64,000 bases of DNA from Paludibacteraceae bacterium (GTDB taxonomy: Bacteria; Bacteroidota; Bacteroidia; Bacteroidales; Paludibacteraceae), in contig JAFXPK010000033.1 in NCBI GenBank assembly GCA_017527905.1, positions 1 through 64,000 on the forward strand. Reading direction: 5' to 3'. Shown here one piece after another: positions 28,596 to 36,745 of the stretch (position 1 is its first letter; each line of letters begins with the position of its first letter). The notes beneath the pieces were generated by a model, which saw nothing but the letters and a program-made list of their open reading frames with translations, ran no database searches and was not told where the DNA came from. Made by a program: the position numbers and the translations under genes.

Positions 28596-29249
28596 TTATT
28601 TGATCGAGAAGACTGAATCGTCTATCGAAACGTTTTTCTGCTTGTCGGTGAAGACATACTCCGAGTAGTCGTTCTTCGACTGGTTAGGCTTCAAGGCCTC
28701 TGTCATGCGCATCTTCAGCACGGTGAAGTCTGACGAGTCAAGGTAGAGATCCACTCTCTCCGCAAACTTCTTGATGTCGGCGCTCTGTGGCGTGATCACG
28801 ATCAGATAGTCTGAACCCTCGACGAAGTACTCCATCTTGTAATTGGAGCCCATGTTGGAGATGTTGCCGCTCATGCAGGCGGAGATCACCTTCTTCAGTT
28901 CTCCCATCATCGGGTTGGAGCTGGCGTCCATCACCATAGGCTTGCCGTTGGAATCCATCATCAGCTTGTTGCCGTTCATCACGAGGTTCTGCTTGAAAGG
29001 CATCAGGAACTCAAGTTTCACCTTGTCGTCCTTCTTGTAGTAGAACTTGCCGGATGATTTCATCGTGCTGGACATCACGGAGACGTATTTCACAAGCGTG
29101 AAATCGCTCTTGATGGAGGATATCTTGGCTGCGCTGGATTGCATCTTCCCTTTCAACCCGTTCACGTCTGCCACGGGCTTCGCTGCTTGTACCAATGACA
29201 AAGACAATGAAGCCAGCATTGTTGCTGCGATGACTAAAATTCTCTTCAT
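28596..29249 (-). CDS. LolA-like periplasmic carrier protein
   Basis: A 217-residue protein with a cleavable signal peptide and no lipobox. The mature part has the LolA-type half-barrel: strands with KSDFTLVKYVSVMSSTMKSS, GKFYYKKDDKVKLEFLMPF, and later VDLYLDSSDFTVLKMRMTEA. LolA moves lipoproteins from the inner to the outer membrane; paralogues in aryl-polyene and flexirubin clusters are thought to carry lipid products instead. Its setting between a FabG-type gene and a lipoprotein gene favours the second role. The gap to fabG is 62 bases. Confidence 0.75.
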   Translation of the reverse strand: MKRILVIAATMLASLSLSLVQAAKPVADVNGLKGKMQSSAAKISSIKSDFTLVKYVSVMSSTMKSSGKFYYKKDDKVKLEFLMPFKQNLVMNGNKLMMDSNGKPMVMDASSNPMMGELKKVISACMSGNISNMGSNYKMEYFVEGSDYLIVITPQSADIKKFAERVDLYLDSSDFTVLKMRMTEALKPNQSKNDYSEYVFTDKQKNVSIDDSVFSIK

Positions 29250-29311
29250 AATCTTTAAAATTTAAGTTAGACAATAGCTTTATCGCTCATGTATCCACCT
29301 TCGCTTGCGGC

Positions 29312-30040
29312 TTAGGTGTAGAGTCCACCGTTGACAGCGATGGTCTGTCCGGTGATGTAGGACGCCGCATCCGACACGAGGAATCCGACCGTCGCTGCGA
29401 TCTCCTCCGGTTCTCCGAACCGGTTCATCGGAATTTGGGTCTTCAGAGAGGCCTCGTCCAAGTCGTGGGTCATGTCTGTGCGGACAAAACCAGGCGCCAC
29501 CGCGTTGACGGTCACTCCCTTGCGGGCAACCTCTTGCGCCAATGCTTTCGTGGCGGACATCACCGCACCTTTGGCTGCGGAGTAGTTCGTTTGTCCCGGC
29601 AATCCCTTCTGACCGGAGAGGGAGACCATGTTCACGATCCTTCCGTGCTTCTTGGTCAACATAGCCTTCAATACCGCACGTGTCGTGTACATGAAGCCGT
29701 TCAGGCTGGTGTTCAACACCTGTGCCCAATCCTCGTTGGACATCCATATCAGCAGGTTGTCACGACGTACGCCGGCGTTGTTCACCAGACAATCGATGTA
29801 TTCGCTCGGATGGGACTCTTGCCAATCGGTGATGGCTCTCTCCACCTCGGCGGGTTGTGATACGTCGAACTTCATGATCTCCCCGTCAGAGCCCTTCTCT
29901 TGGACCATCTTCAGGGTGTTCAACGCTTCTGCCTCGTTGGATTGGAAGTTGATGATCACGTAATAACCCATCTCGGCAAGTTTCACTGCGCATGCCCGGC
30001 CGATACCTCTGGATGCGCCTGTCACTAATGCTACTTTCAT
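29312..30040 (-). CDS. FabG-type 3-oxoacyl-ACP reductase (SDR family)
   Basis: A 242-residue short-chain dehydrogenase. It has the nucleotide motif [10 protein letters not shown] at the N-terminus, [11 protein letters not shown], the catalytic Ser in VSLSGQKG and the YSAAK pair (Tyr and Lys), and ends with [14 protein letters not shown]. The start at 30040 (MKVALVTG) is chosen because upstream sequence in frame does not match the family. FabG reduces beta-ketoacyl-ACP using NADPH. Placed between an ammonia-lyase-type gene and a LolA-like gene, it may act in polyene chain building instead of housekeeping fatty acid synthesis. Confidence 0.88.
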   Translation of the reverse strand: MKVALVTGASRGIGRACAVKLAEMGYYVIINFQSNEAEALNTLKMVQEKGSDGEIMKFDVSQPAEVERAITDWQESHPSEYIDCLVNNAGVRRDNLLIWMSNEDWAQVLNTSLNGFMYTTRAVLKAMLTKKHGRIVNMVSLSGQKGLPGQTNYSAAKGAVMSATKALAQEVARKGVTVNAVAPGFVRTDMTHDLDEASLKTQIPMNRFGEPEEIAATVGFLVSDAASYITGQTIAVNGGLYT

Positions 30041-30199
30041 TGATATAGAAATTATGTTTTTGTTTCTTACTCTTTTTAATTCCTTAATCAGGGGTAAATA
30101 TATATCTTTTTGCGGAATACCCCAACTCAATTCCCTTTATGGCGCGATTCTATCGTCCAATGTACTTTTTTTGTCGATTAAACGCCTTGGGGTAAGTGC

Positions 30200-31732
30200 T
30201 TATTCGAAGCGTTTCCCCCGCAAATAGGTTTGCATCTTCGCGATCTCCTCGTATTTGGTCGTGTCGTCCACGAACTTAGGGAAGAAGGCCCTGATCTCGT
30301 CGTATATCTTCTTCGTCTTAGGCGCCAACTTGCCGGAGGCCTCCAAGCAGTCTATGCCTTGCACGATGGACATGAAGTGGATGGCCATCACCTGGTAGGC
30401 GTTGTCCACCACACGCTTCGCCAAGAGGGCGGAGTTGGTACCCATGCTGACGACGTCCTGGTTGTCGTTGTTGTTCGGGATGGAGTGCACGTACATCGGG
30501 TTGGAGAGCGTCTGGCACTCCGCCGTGGTGGAGGTGGCCGTGAATTGGCACGCCTGCATGCCGTAGTTGAGGCCTAGCACACCCATGTTGACGAATGGCG
30601 GGAGGATGCCGTTGATGCGGTCGTGGAAGAGATAGTTCATCTGACGTTCCATCAGCATGGTCAGCTTGGTGATGGCTATCTTCAACTTGTCCATCTCGAA
30701 GGAGACGTAGTCGCCGTGGAAGTTGCCTCCATGGTAGACGGTCTGCGTCTCGACGTCCACGATTGGGTTGTCCGTCGCCGAATTGACCTCGTTCACCAAT
30801 ATCCGCTCCGCGTTTTGCAGCGTCTCCAGTACGGGACCGAGGATCTGCGGCACGCAACGCAACGAGTAGTAGGGTTGCACTTTATGCTTGAATACGCTTT
30901 CGCCCTGGTGACCGCCGTCGTAGAGCTCCTTCTCGCGGCTGAGCATGCATTGGCTGCCTGCGCTCCATTCGCGGAGCATACGGGCGATTTCGCTTTGCCC
31001 TGGCTGGCGACGCACTTCGTTGAGCTTCGCCGCCATGAAGTCGTCGTAGGAGGAGGAGATCTCGTTGACCATCACCGAGGCGATGACGGCCCACTGCAAT
31101 AGTTTCTTCGCATCGAAGAGGTTGACCAGTCCGATGCCGGTCATGAAGGAGGTGCCGTTGGTGACGGAGAGTCCCTCACGCACGTGTATGCCTAACGGTT
31201 TCAGCCCGAGCTTCTTCAACACTTCGGAGGCGGGTTGGAATACTCCTTCGTAGCAGACTTTGCCTTCCCCGATCAGTGTGAGCGCCATGTGCGCCAACTG
31301 CACGAGGTCTCCGCTCGAGCCTACACTTCCATGCTCTGGGATGAACGGGTAAATGTCGTTGTTGATGAAGGCCGCCAGCAAATCCACCAGTTCGGGATGC
31401 ACACCCGATTCGCCTTGGATGAAGGTGCCGATTCTGGCGATCATGGCCGCCTTCACGTAGATGTTGGGGAGAGGGTTGCCCGCTCCCGCCGAGTGGCTGC
31501 GGATGATGTTGTATTGCAACTGGACCCTCTCGTCGTCGCTGACACGGTATTGGGCCATCGGTCCGAACCCTGTGTTTATGCCGTAGATGACGCGGTCCTT
31601 TGAAAACTCCTCGAGGAATTCGTAGCTTTTGCGAACCCTTTCTGTGACACTGGACGTGAAGGCGATCTTCTGCCCTCCGTACAAGATGGATTCGATATCT
31701 TCTATCGAAATATAATCTAATTCTTTCTGCAT
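30200..31732 (-). CDS. Aromatic amino acid ammonia-lyase (tyrosine/histidine ammonia-lyase type)
   Basis: About 510 residues of the MIO-dependent lyase family, close in overall pattern to the tyrosine ammonia-lyases of flexirubin-producing Flavobacteria (INTGFGPMAQYR, QLQYNIIRSHSAG, YYSLRCVPQILGPVLET, FTATSTTAE, VHSIPNNNDNQD). The MIO-forming triad, normally Ala-Ser-Gly, is Ser139-Ser140-Gly141 here (31310-31318; GSVGSSGDLVQLAH). The product would be 4-coumarate from tyrosine, the starter for aryl polyenes, or urocanate if histidine is the substrate; no hut genes are nearby. Start 31732 gives a leader of about 18 bases from the predicted promoter; 31744 is an alternative. Confidence 0.85.
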   Translation of the reverse strand: MQKELDYISIEDIESILYGGQKIAFTSSVTERVRKSYEFLEEFSKDRVIYGINTGFGPMAQYRVSDDERVQLQYNIIRSHSAGAGNPLPNIYVKAAMIARIGTFIQGESGVHPELVDLLAAFINNDIYPFIPEHGSVGSSGDLVQLAHMALTLIGEGKVCYEGVFQPASEVLKKLGLKPLGIHVREGLSVTNGTSFMTGIGLVNLFDAKKLLQWAVIASVMVNEISSSYDDFMAAKLNEVRRQPGQSEIARMLREWSAGSQCMLSREKELYDGGHQGESVFKHKVQPYYSLRCVPQILGPVLETLQNAERILVNEVNSATDNPIVDVETQTVYHGGNFHGDYVSFEMDKLKIAITKLTMLMERQMNYLFHDRINGILPPFVNMGVLGLNYGMQACQFTATSTTAECQTLSNPMYVHSIPNNNDNQDVVSMGTNSALLAKRVVDNAYQVMAIHFMSIVQGIDCLEASGKLAPKTKKIYDEIRAFFPKFVDDTTKYEEIAKMQTYLRGKRFE

Positions 31733-31756
31733 CCTTTTCTGCATTCTTAATCGTCG

Positions 31757-31788
31757 CGAATATACGATAATTTGGCTTGGTAGCAAAA
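31757..31788 (-). promoter_or_regulatory. Promoter of the ammonia-lyase gene group
   Basis: On the minus strand, TTTTG (31784-31788) and TATATTCG (31757-31764, one mismatch to TAnnTTTG) are separated by 19 bases. The -33 element overlaps the T tract of the preceding terminator, so the two transcripts are packed closely. Confidence 0.6.
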
Positions 31789-31817
31789 CCGCCACCTGAC
31801 ATCTCGTCAGATGGCGG
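31789..31817 (-). terminator. Terminator of the Cys/His-rich lipoprotein gene
   Basis: Twelve-base arms with one mismatch (31789-31800 and 31806-31817) around TCTCG-type loop sequence. The minus-strand RNA continues into TTTTG. Confidence 0.7.
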
Positions 31818-31908
31818 CTAAAAGTAGTTTTATTTATTGCTAGTGTATGTAAATGTTTCGTTTATGAGATTTTCGCTTCATGTCGCTTTCAGTGTGTATT
31901 ATTTAGAA

Positions 31909-32451
31909 TTAATCGTTGTTTTCTTTGTTATCCGGACGTGGTCCGTGATGTTTAGGGCCTCTCTTTCCCCCGTGCATTCCTGCGCCTGGGTGTGGTCCCC
32001 TGTGGCAACCCTTGCGGAATCCGAACATCGGACACGACTTCATGTCGATCAGTTGTTTCTGCTCCTCGATGGTCAGGTTGTCGAAATCAGCCCATTTCTG
32101 CTCCAACTCGGCTTTCTTCGCCTCCATTTGGTCGATTTCAGCCTTGCGCTCCTTGATCAGCTCTTTTTGCTCGTCCACTGTGAGGCTGTCGAACTTCATC
32201 CACTTCTCCATCTTGGCTTTCATCTCCTCTGGGCATCCTCTCCTGCATTCACCTTTGTGCGGGCCTTTAGGCATCATCCTTTCCGGTCTTCCTTTCTGGT
32301 CTTCGCATGGTTGGTTAGGGCATTCGGACTGACACTTCGCCTCGTCTTGTTTTGAACATTGGCATGCGCACTGTTTGTCGCATTTGCAGCACGAACTCAT
32401 CACCATGATGCTCAATAGAGCAGTTGATAAAATAGTAATTAAATTCTTCAT
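31909..32451 (-). CDS. Cysteine- and histidine-rich lipoprotein, possibly metal-binding
   Basis: A 180-residue protein with a lipoprotein signal (MVMSSC). The first mature part is very rich in cysteine (CCKCDKQCACQCSKQ, then KCQSECPNQPCED). A charged helical middle contains two similar units, FDSLTVDEQKELI and FDNLTIEEQKQLI. The C-terminus is rich in His, Gly and Pro (RKGCHRGPHPGAGMHGGKRG, then PKHHGPRP). Cys-rich and His-rich ends in one lipoprotein suggest binding of copper, zinc or nickel at the outer membrane. The helical units faintly recall Spy/CpxP LTxxQ repeats but are spaced differently. No metal transporter gene is adjacent. Confidence 0.6.
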   Translation of the reverse strand: MKNLITILSTALLSIMVMSSCCKCDKQCACQCSKQDEAKCQSECPNQPCEDQKGRPERMMPKGPHKGECRRGCPEEMKAKMEKWMKFDSLTVDEQKELIKERKAEIDQMEAKKAELEQKWADFDNLTIEEQKQLIDMKSCPMFGFRKGCHRGPHPGAGMHGGKRGPKHHGPRPDNKENND

Positions 32452-32612
32452 TTAATTCAGTTTTAATTGGTTTAACCTTATGTCACAAATATAGTTACTC
32501 AATATCCATCCTGAAAATAGGATCGACGAAACGGTCTGTTGAATCGATGAATCGGGTAGTCTTTCCGATGAATGGTTTTCCCTCTCCCTGTTGTTTGGGA
32601 GTGAATTTGCCT

Positions 32613-35288
32613 TTATTCCTCTATGCCTAGCGCCTCTTTTCTACGTCTGGAGAGGCTTTGCCAGCGCTCGTCATTATCCAATATCCTCAGTTGCCTTTCG
32701 ATGAGGCCTTTGATGTCCGAGCGCACTTGCTCTTCTTGTTGTTTAAGGATATTGTTCATGTGTTTGTCGCGGATCTTCTCGGCTTGAGCGCTGAAATTTT
32801 TCAGTTCTGTGAAGTATTGGTTGACTCTTTCCAGGAGGTTCGTCACCGGGGTGGTTTGCCTGCTTTGGGTCTCCTCCATGTGGTCGATCTGTTCCATGGT
32901 TTTCCTGAGGGTCTCTCCCACATTGAGGCTTTCGGCGGCATATTTGTTCTCCTTGTATTCCTTTTCTTTGGTAAGCCAGCTGGCGACCGTCGGTTCCTTA
33001 ATGAATCGGATGACGGATTGCCTGAGGACTTCGTATAGCGTCTCCGCGGAATCCGGGTTGTGGACGGCCGAATCGATCTCCTCGATGCTTTCCGCACATT
33101 GTCCGCTGATCTCCTTCCCCATCTTGGAGATGAAATCGGCGAAGTCGTTGAAGACGTCGAGGAACGCAGGCACCTCCGCGCTCTGTATGTCCATGATGGA
33201 CCGAAGCGTCTCCGCGTTGCCGCAGGCGATGACGTGGTATCGTTTCAGGAATGTCAGCATGAATTGCTTGAGCTCGTTCACCTCGGCGGGCGAGTCGAAA
33301 TTGTAGAAGGTTGGCAATGGTTTGTAGGCGGCTTCCTCCTCTTTGACCGCCTCGTTGTCGATGATGATTCTGGCGTTGAATATCTTCTCGGATATCTCCT
33401 CCCCGAAGTTGTCCGCCACGGCGCCTACGAACGTTCCTTGCGTCAGTGTGGAGATCCTAGAGGCAGGGATCATCGTGTCGTTTTGCTCGCTGATGCTGGT
33501 AGAGACGCCCGACGAGTTGTAGCTCTGGCTCTTCCTGCGTTGCATGTTCTTGCCGAAGCGCTTCTCGAGTTGGGTGGCGGTGTCGCCCGTCACCTGTCCG
33601 CAGAAGAGGTTGCCTATGGTGTTGATGATGGCTTTCGCCTCCTTCTCCCCGTAGTCGCGTATCAGTTGGGTGAAGTCCTGGTAGCCTAGGCAGACGGATA
33701 CCTTGTTGGAGCGGGCGGTGGCGATGAGGTTGTCCAATCCCCTGAAGTAGATGGTCGGCAGCTCGTCGATGATCAGGGAGATCGGGTGCCTTCCCTTCTT
33801 GTTGATGACCTTCACGATGCGTCCGTTGTATAAACCCAGGGCGGTGGCGTAGATATCCTTCTTCTCCGGGTTGTTGCCGACGCAGAGCACCTTGGGTTCC
33901 TCCGGGTTGTTGAGGTCCAGGGTGAAGTCGTTCCCCGTCATCACCCAATAGAGTTGGGGCGAGCTGATGCGTGAGAGTGGTATGCGGACCGAGGCGATCT
34001 GCCCTTGCAGCTGGTCCTGCGCCCCGCCTTCCCAGGCCTCCATGAAGGCGGACATGTAGTTGATGAGGCTCGGGTTCATGCTCATCAGCGGTATGCAGTC
34101 GCTGTATTTCGCGTTGATCCATTCGATGACGTGCGGGAGGGTGCAGTATTTTCCCCCTTCCACCTCCTTCAGGTACCAGATGGAGGCGGTGAGGTAGTTG
34201 ATCGGAGACTCCACGAAGAAGTCGCCCTGTTTCTGCGCCCAGCTCTTGTTGAGGTTCAGCATGATGGTGTAGGCGCTGTCGTAGGCGTCCGTGATATCGC
34301 TCATGAACGATGGATGGATCGGGTTGCAGCGGAGCGAACGCCTTGGGTCGTCGAAGTTGATCACGCAGAATTTAGGCTTCACGCCATACTTCGCCTTGAA
34401 TGATTCCTCGTTCCATTTCATGTGGTTGTAGACGATGGTGGAGAGGTCCGGGAATTTGAAGTCGTAGCAGTACATCGTGAAGTTCTTCTTCATGTGCTGG
34501 CGGATGAACTCGTTGATGACCGCATAGGTCTTTCCTGAGCCTGGGGTGCCCAGCACGCTTGTCGCGCGGAAGGGGTTCACCACGTTGATCCAGCCCTCAC
34601 GCTCCTTCCCCTTGAACCTATATTGTGTCTTGAGGTTGATGGAGTAGGGGTTATCGATCAGTTCCTCGTTCTGTCTGAACGACTCCTCGTTCTCGCTGTT
34701 GGTCTCCTCGAAGGAGCGGCTCACCTTGTGGATGTAGTTGCTGCCGAAGATGAAGTAGAGGATGCCGACCCCGCTGGCGAAGATGTAGGCGATTGTTTTC
34801 AGGAGCGGTTGGGGTATCCTGAGCATGGCGGGACTGAGGATCACGAAGAAGAGTCCGAAGGCGATGATGCACCATCCCTCCGTGCGTATGGGCTTGATTT
34901 TGAGCACTGTCTTCCCGTTGTCGTTCTCTTCCACGACCCGTCCGTTTTCTCCCCTGTCGATGATCCCTATTTTTTCGAGGCACCCGCAGATGGGGGATAT
35001 GAACGGGTTCATCTGGATCTTCTCCTCCTTCTTCCCCCGTTCCGCCCATCCGTAGAAAGCCACGAAGAGAAGGGCGATGAAGAGCGTGATGTACACGGAG
35101 CTGAACAGGTGGAGTTTCTGGTCCGCCATGTGGAGGAACATGTAGGTGCGTTCATACACACCTTCGGGGAGTATGGTGGCGAAGAAACTTTGGCAATACC
35201 AATAGATGTTCAGTATGTAGAATATAATTCCGATCGCCCTTGAAAAATCGAGCGTCTTCTTCAGTCCGTCTTGGTTGTCTTGCCCCAT
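32613..35288 (-). CDS. Orphan TraG/VirD4-type coupling ATPase (MobC-like, YWFCY N-terminus) with long C-terminal extension
   Basis: An 891-residue protein. The N-terminus has a YWFCY-type segment (ILNIYWYCQSFF) and several membrane helices in the first 190 residues. The Walker A motif is VLGTPGSGKTYAV near residue 248, Walker B is SLIIDELPTIYF near 507, followed by LIATARSNKVSVCLGYQD. This matches the coupling proteins of Bacteroidetes conjugative transposons. About 230 C-terminal residues are predicted charged helices and are more than expected for the family. No relaxase, other tra genes or integrase are in the window. It may be a domesticated remnant or belong to another DNA- or protein-handling system. 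Confidence 0.8.
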   Translation of the reverse strand: MGQDNQDGLKKTLDFSRAIGIIFYILNIYWYCQSFFATILPEGVYERTYMFLHMADQKLHLFSSVYITLFIALLFVAFYGWAERGKKEEKIQMNPFISPICGCLEKIGIIDRGENGRVVEENDNGKTVLKIKPIRTEGWCIIAFGLFFVILSPAMLRIPQPLLKTIAYIFASGVGILYFIFGSNYIHKVSRSFEETNSENEESFRQNEELIDNPYSINLKTQYRFKGKEREGWINVVNPFRATSVLGTPGSGKTYAVINEFIRQHMKKNFTMYCYDFKFPDLSTIVYNHMKWNEESFKAKYGVKPKFCVINFDDPRRSLRCNPIHPSFMSDITDAYDSAYTIMLNLNKSWAQKQGDFFVESPINYLTASIWYLKEVEGGKYCTLPHVIEWINAKYSDCIPLMSMNPSLINYMSAFMEAWEGGAQDQLQGQIASVRIPLSRISSPQLYWVMTGNDFTLDLNNPEEPKVLCVGNNPEKKDIYATALGLYNGRIVKVINKKGRHPISLIIDELPTIYFRGLDNLIATARSNKVSVCLGYQDFTQLIRDYGEKEAKAIINTIGNLFCGQVTGDTATQLEKRFGKNMQRRKSQSYNSSGVSTSISEQNDTMIPASRISTLTQGTFVGAVADNFGEEISEKIFNARIIIDNEAVKEEEAAYKPLPTFYNFDSPAEVNELKQFMLTFLKRYHVIACGNAETLRSIMDIQSAEVPAFLDVFNDFADFISKMGKEISGQCAESIEEIDSAVHNPDSAETLYEVLRQSVIRFIKEPTVASWLTKEKEYKENKYAAESLNVGETLRKTMEQIDHMEETQSRQTTPVTNLLERVNQYFTELKNFSAQAEKIRDKHMNNILKQQEEQVRSDIKGLIERQLRILDNDERWQSLSRRRKEALGIEE

Positions 35289-35462
35289 AGTATATCTTTT
35301 TCTTGACGAACACCTTTCCTGTGGTGCTCTTGATTCTGTTTAATATTTTAATCCGACATTCCCGAACCGGCAAACTTTGGTCCGCCAATGCGTTATTTTT
35401 GGCAAAAATAGTAAAAAACTCAACACGTGGAATGCTTTTCGTGTAAAATTTGTGTAATTTAT

Positions 35463-35476
35463 GCGTAAATTTACGC
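35463..35476. promoter_or_regulatory. Perfect 14-base palindrome upstream of the TraG-like gene
   Basis: GCGTAAATTTACGC is fully self-complementary and lies about 175 bases upstream of the TraG-like start. It could be an operator; there is no direct support beyond the symmetry. Confidence 0.35.
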
Positions 35477-35551
35477 TTTGAAGGTCTTTTGGAGTGTGGA
35501 AAGATGCCCCCTTATGTGAAAGAAGGTTAAAAAGGAAAAATATTTTAAAAT

Positions 35552-35586
35552 TATGTTGTATAACATAAAAAATAACCATACCTTTG
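35552..35586 (+). promoter_or_regulatory. Dyad operator and promoter of sRNA copy 1
   Basis: TATGTT (35552-35557) and AACATA (35562-35567) form a six-base inverted repeat with a four-base spacer, just upstream of the exact -7 box TACCTTTG (35579-35586). The same dyad with a different spacer precedes copy 2. Confidence 0.6.
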
Positions 35587-35592
35587 CAACGT

Positions 35593-35664
35593 GTTTTTCA
35601 TGGTATTAGATTTAAGGTTAAAATTACGAGGTTGGGATGTCGGGATGACATCCTTCTTTGTTTT
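35593..35664 (+). ncRNA. Candidate small RNA, copy 1
   Basis: A predicted transcript of about 72 bases. It starts about seven bases after the -7 box, contains CATGGTATTAGATTTAAGG (shared with copy 2) and ends in a hairpin, GGATGTC (35635-35641) with GACATCC (35647-35653) around GGGAT, followed by TTCTTTGTTTT. The 37 bases from TTTG of the promoter through AAGGTT are identical in the two copies. An AUG in the core opens MVLDLR in both copies, so a leader peptide cannot be excluded. I cannot assign a known RNA family. Confidence 0.6.
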
Positions 35665-35924
35665 ATATAAGTACCTAATTCTTACAGATGTAAACGGGCG
35701 ATAAGTCGTGTGAGGGGAAGACAAGTTCCGTGGAGGTCTCGGGAGAGTGAGTCCTATGCGAGGTGGAGCAGGATGATAAGGGTGACGGTCGTCATGGTTT
35801 ATTGGGCAGGAAAGGGAAAGGACTATGGAAGAGGTATGGAGGATTTCCCGAGGGAGTAATTTCGGGGAAGATGGTTGATGTGGGCGATCTTTTATGAATT
35901 TTTAAGCACAAAACACGGTAGGGG

Positions 35925-35956
35925 TTTTCCCAATATCGTAAAAATCTTTATTTTTG
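35925..35956 (+). promoter_or_regulatory. Promoter of the DUF6089-uppS-bamA operon
   Basis: TATTTTTG (35949-35956) matches TAnnTTTG exactly, with TTTT (35925-35928) 20 bases upstream as a near -33 element. The predicted start lies near 35963. Confidence 0.6.
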
Positions 35957-36030
35957 CACGTTTTTGGTCGAGAAACAAAATAATGGCATTGAATTATCGT
36001 TTCTTTTCTGAAAACCAATTTGAAAGGAAA

Positions 36031-36744
36031 ATGAAGCATCGGAAACATAAGGTCGGAAAATATATTTGGATAGTGTTGATGGGTCTCTGCACGAGTATTG
36101 CCCAAGCACAGGATCGTTATGTGGGTGAATTAGGCTTGTTTTTGGGAGATTCGTATTATAACGGGGATGCCAATTCGACGAAGATATTCTACGAGAACCA
36201 TTTAGCGTTTGGTGGGTTTGTCCGTTATTTCCTTAACGATCGTGGAGTACTGAAGCTGGATATTATCCATGGTAGTGCGTCCGGTGACACGCGTAACTTC
36301 GACAATGTGTTGCCGAATGGTCAGGAGGCCTCCTTCAAGCAGAATTTCTGGGACATCGGTATTCAAGTCGAGCATAATTTCCTGAAATATGGTTTCGAGA
36401 GTTGGGACAGGGAGATCAAGAGGCACACCCCGTATGTGTTGATTGGTCCGGGCCTGACGATGTATGAACATTGGCGGGGTAACATGATGGCCTTCAATGT
36501 GACATTCGGAGTAGGGTACAAGTTCAAGCTTTGGAAGCGGTGGAACCTTGGCTTCGAGTGGTCAATGAGGAAGTTGTTCATCGACAATTTCGATGTGGTG
36601 GACAATGAGAGCAAGATATTGAATGACCCGTATAGGATGGGACACCGAACACTGAAGAATAATGACTATTATACATGCGCTGTCGCCTTCGTATCGATGG
36701 ATCTCATCAAGAGGAAGTCGAAGTGTAATGTCTTAAGGAGATGA
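36031..36744 (+). CDS. DUF6089-type outer membrane protein
   Basis: About 237 residues from the ATG at 36031, chosen because it begins a signal peptide (KYIWIVLMGLCTSIAQAQ); in-frame starts at 35983 and 35875 precede it, and 35875 lies before the predicted transcription start. The mature protein is a small beta-barrel with YVGELGLFLGDSYYNGDAN at the start, as in the DUF6089 family. In Bacteroidales this gene regularly precedes uppS and bamA, and here uppS starts one base after its stop. Function unknown, presumably envelope assembly. Confidence 0.8.
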   Translation: MKHRKHKVGKYIWIVLMGLCTSIAQAQDRYVGELGLFLGDSYYNGDANSTKIFYENHLAFGGFVRYFLNDRGVLKLDIIHGSASGDTRNFDNVLPNGQEASFKQNFWDIGIQVEHNFLKYGFESWDREIKRHTPYVLIGPGLTMYEHWRGNMMAFNVTFGVGYKFKLWKRWNLGFEWSMRKLFIDNFDVVDNESKILNDPYRMGHRTLKNNDYYTCAVAFVSMDLIKRKSKCNVLRR

Positions 36745-36745
36745 T

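Larger units (their letters stand above)
35289..36030. other. Intergenic region with a small RNA gene and two promoters
   Basis: About 740 bases without a protein gene. It holds the upstream region of the TraG-like gene (minus), a perfect palindrome at 35463-35476, the sRNA unit at 35552-35664, a GA-rich stretch of about 280 bases (35665-35920) with no recognised RNA, and the promoter of the DUF6089 operon. Confidence 0.5.

Noticed and set aside
35690..35900. RNase P RNA or tmRNA
   Set aside because: The expected conserved blocks, such as the GAAAGTCCGGGC-like segment or a tRNA-like end with a tag frame, were not found.
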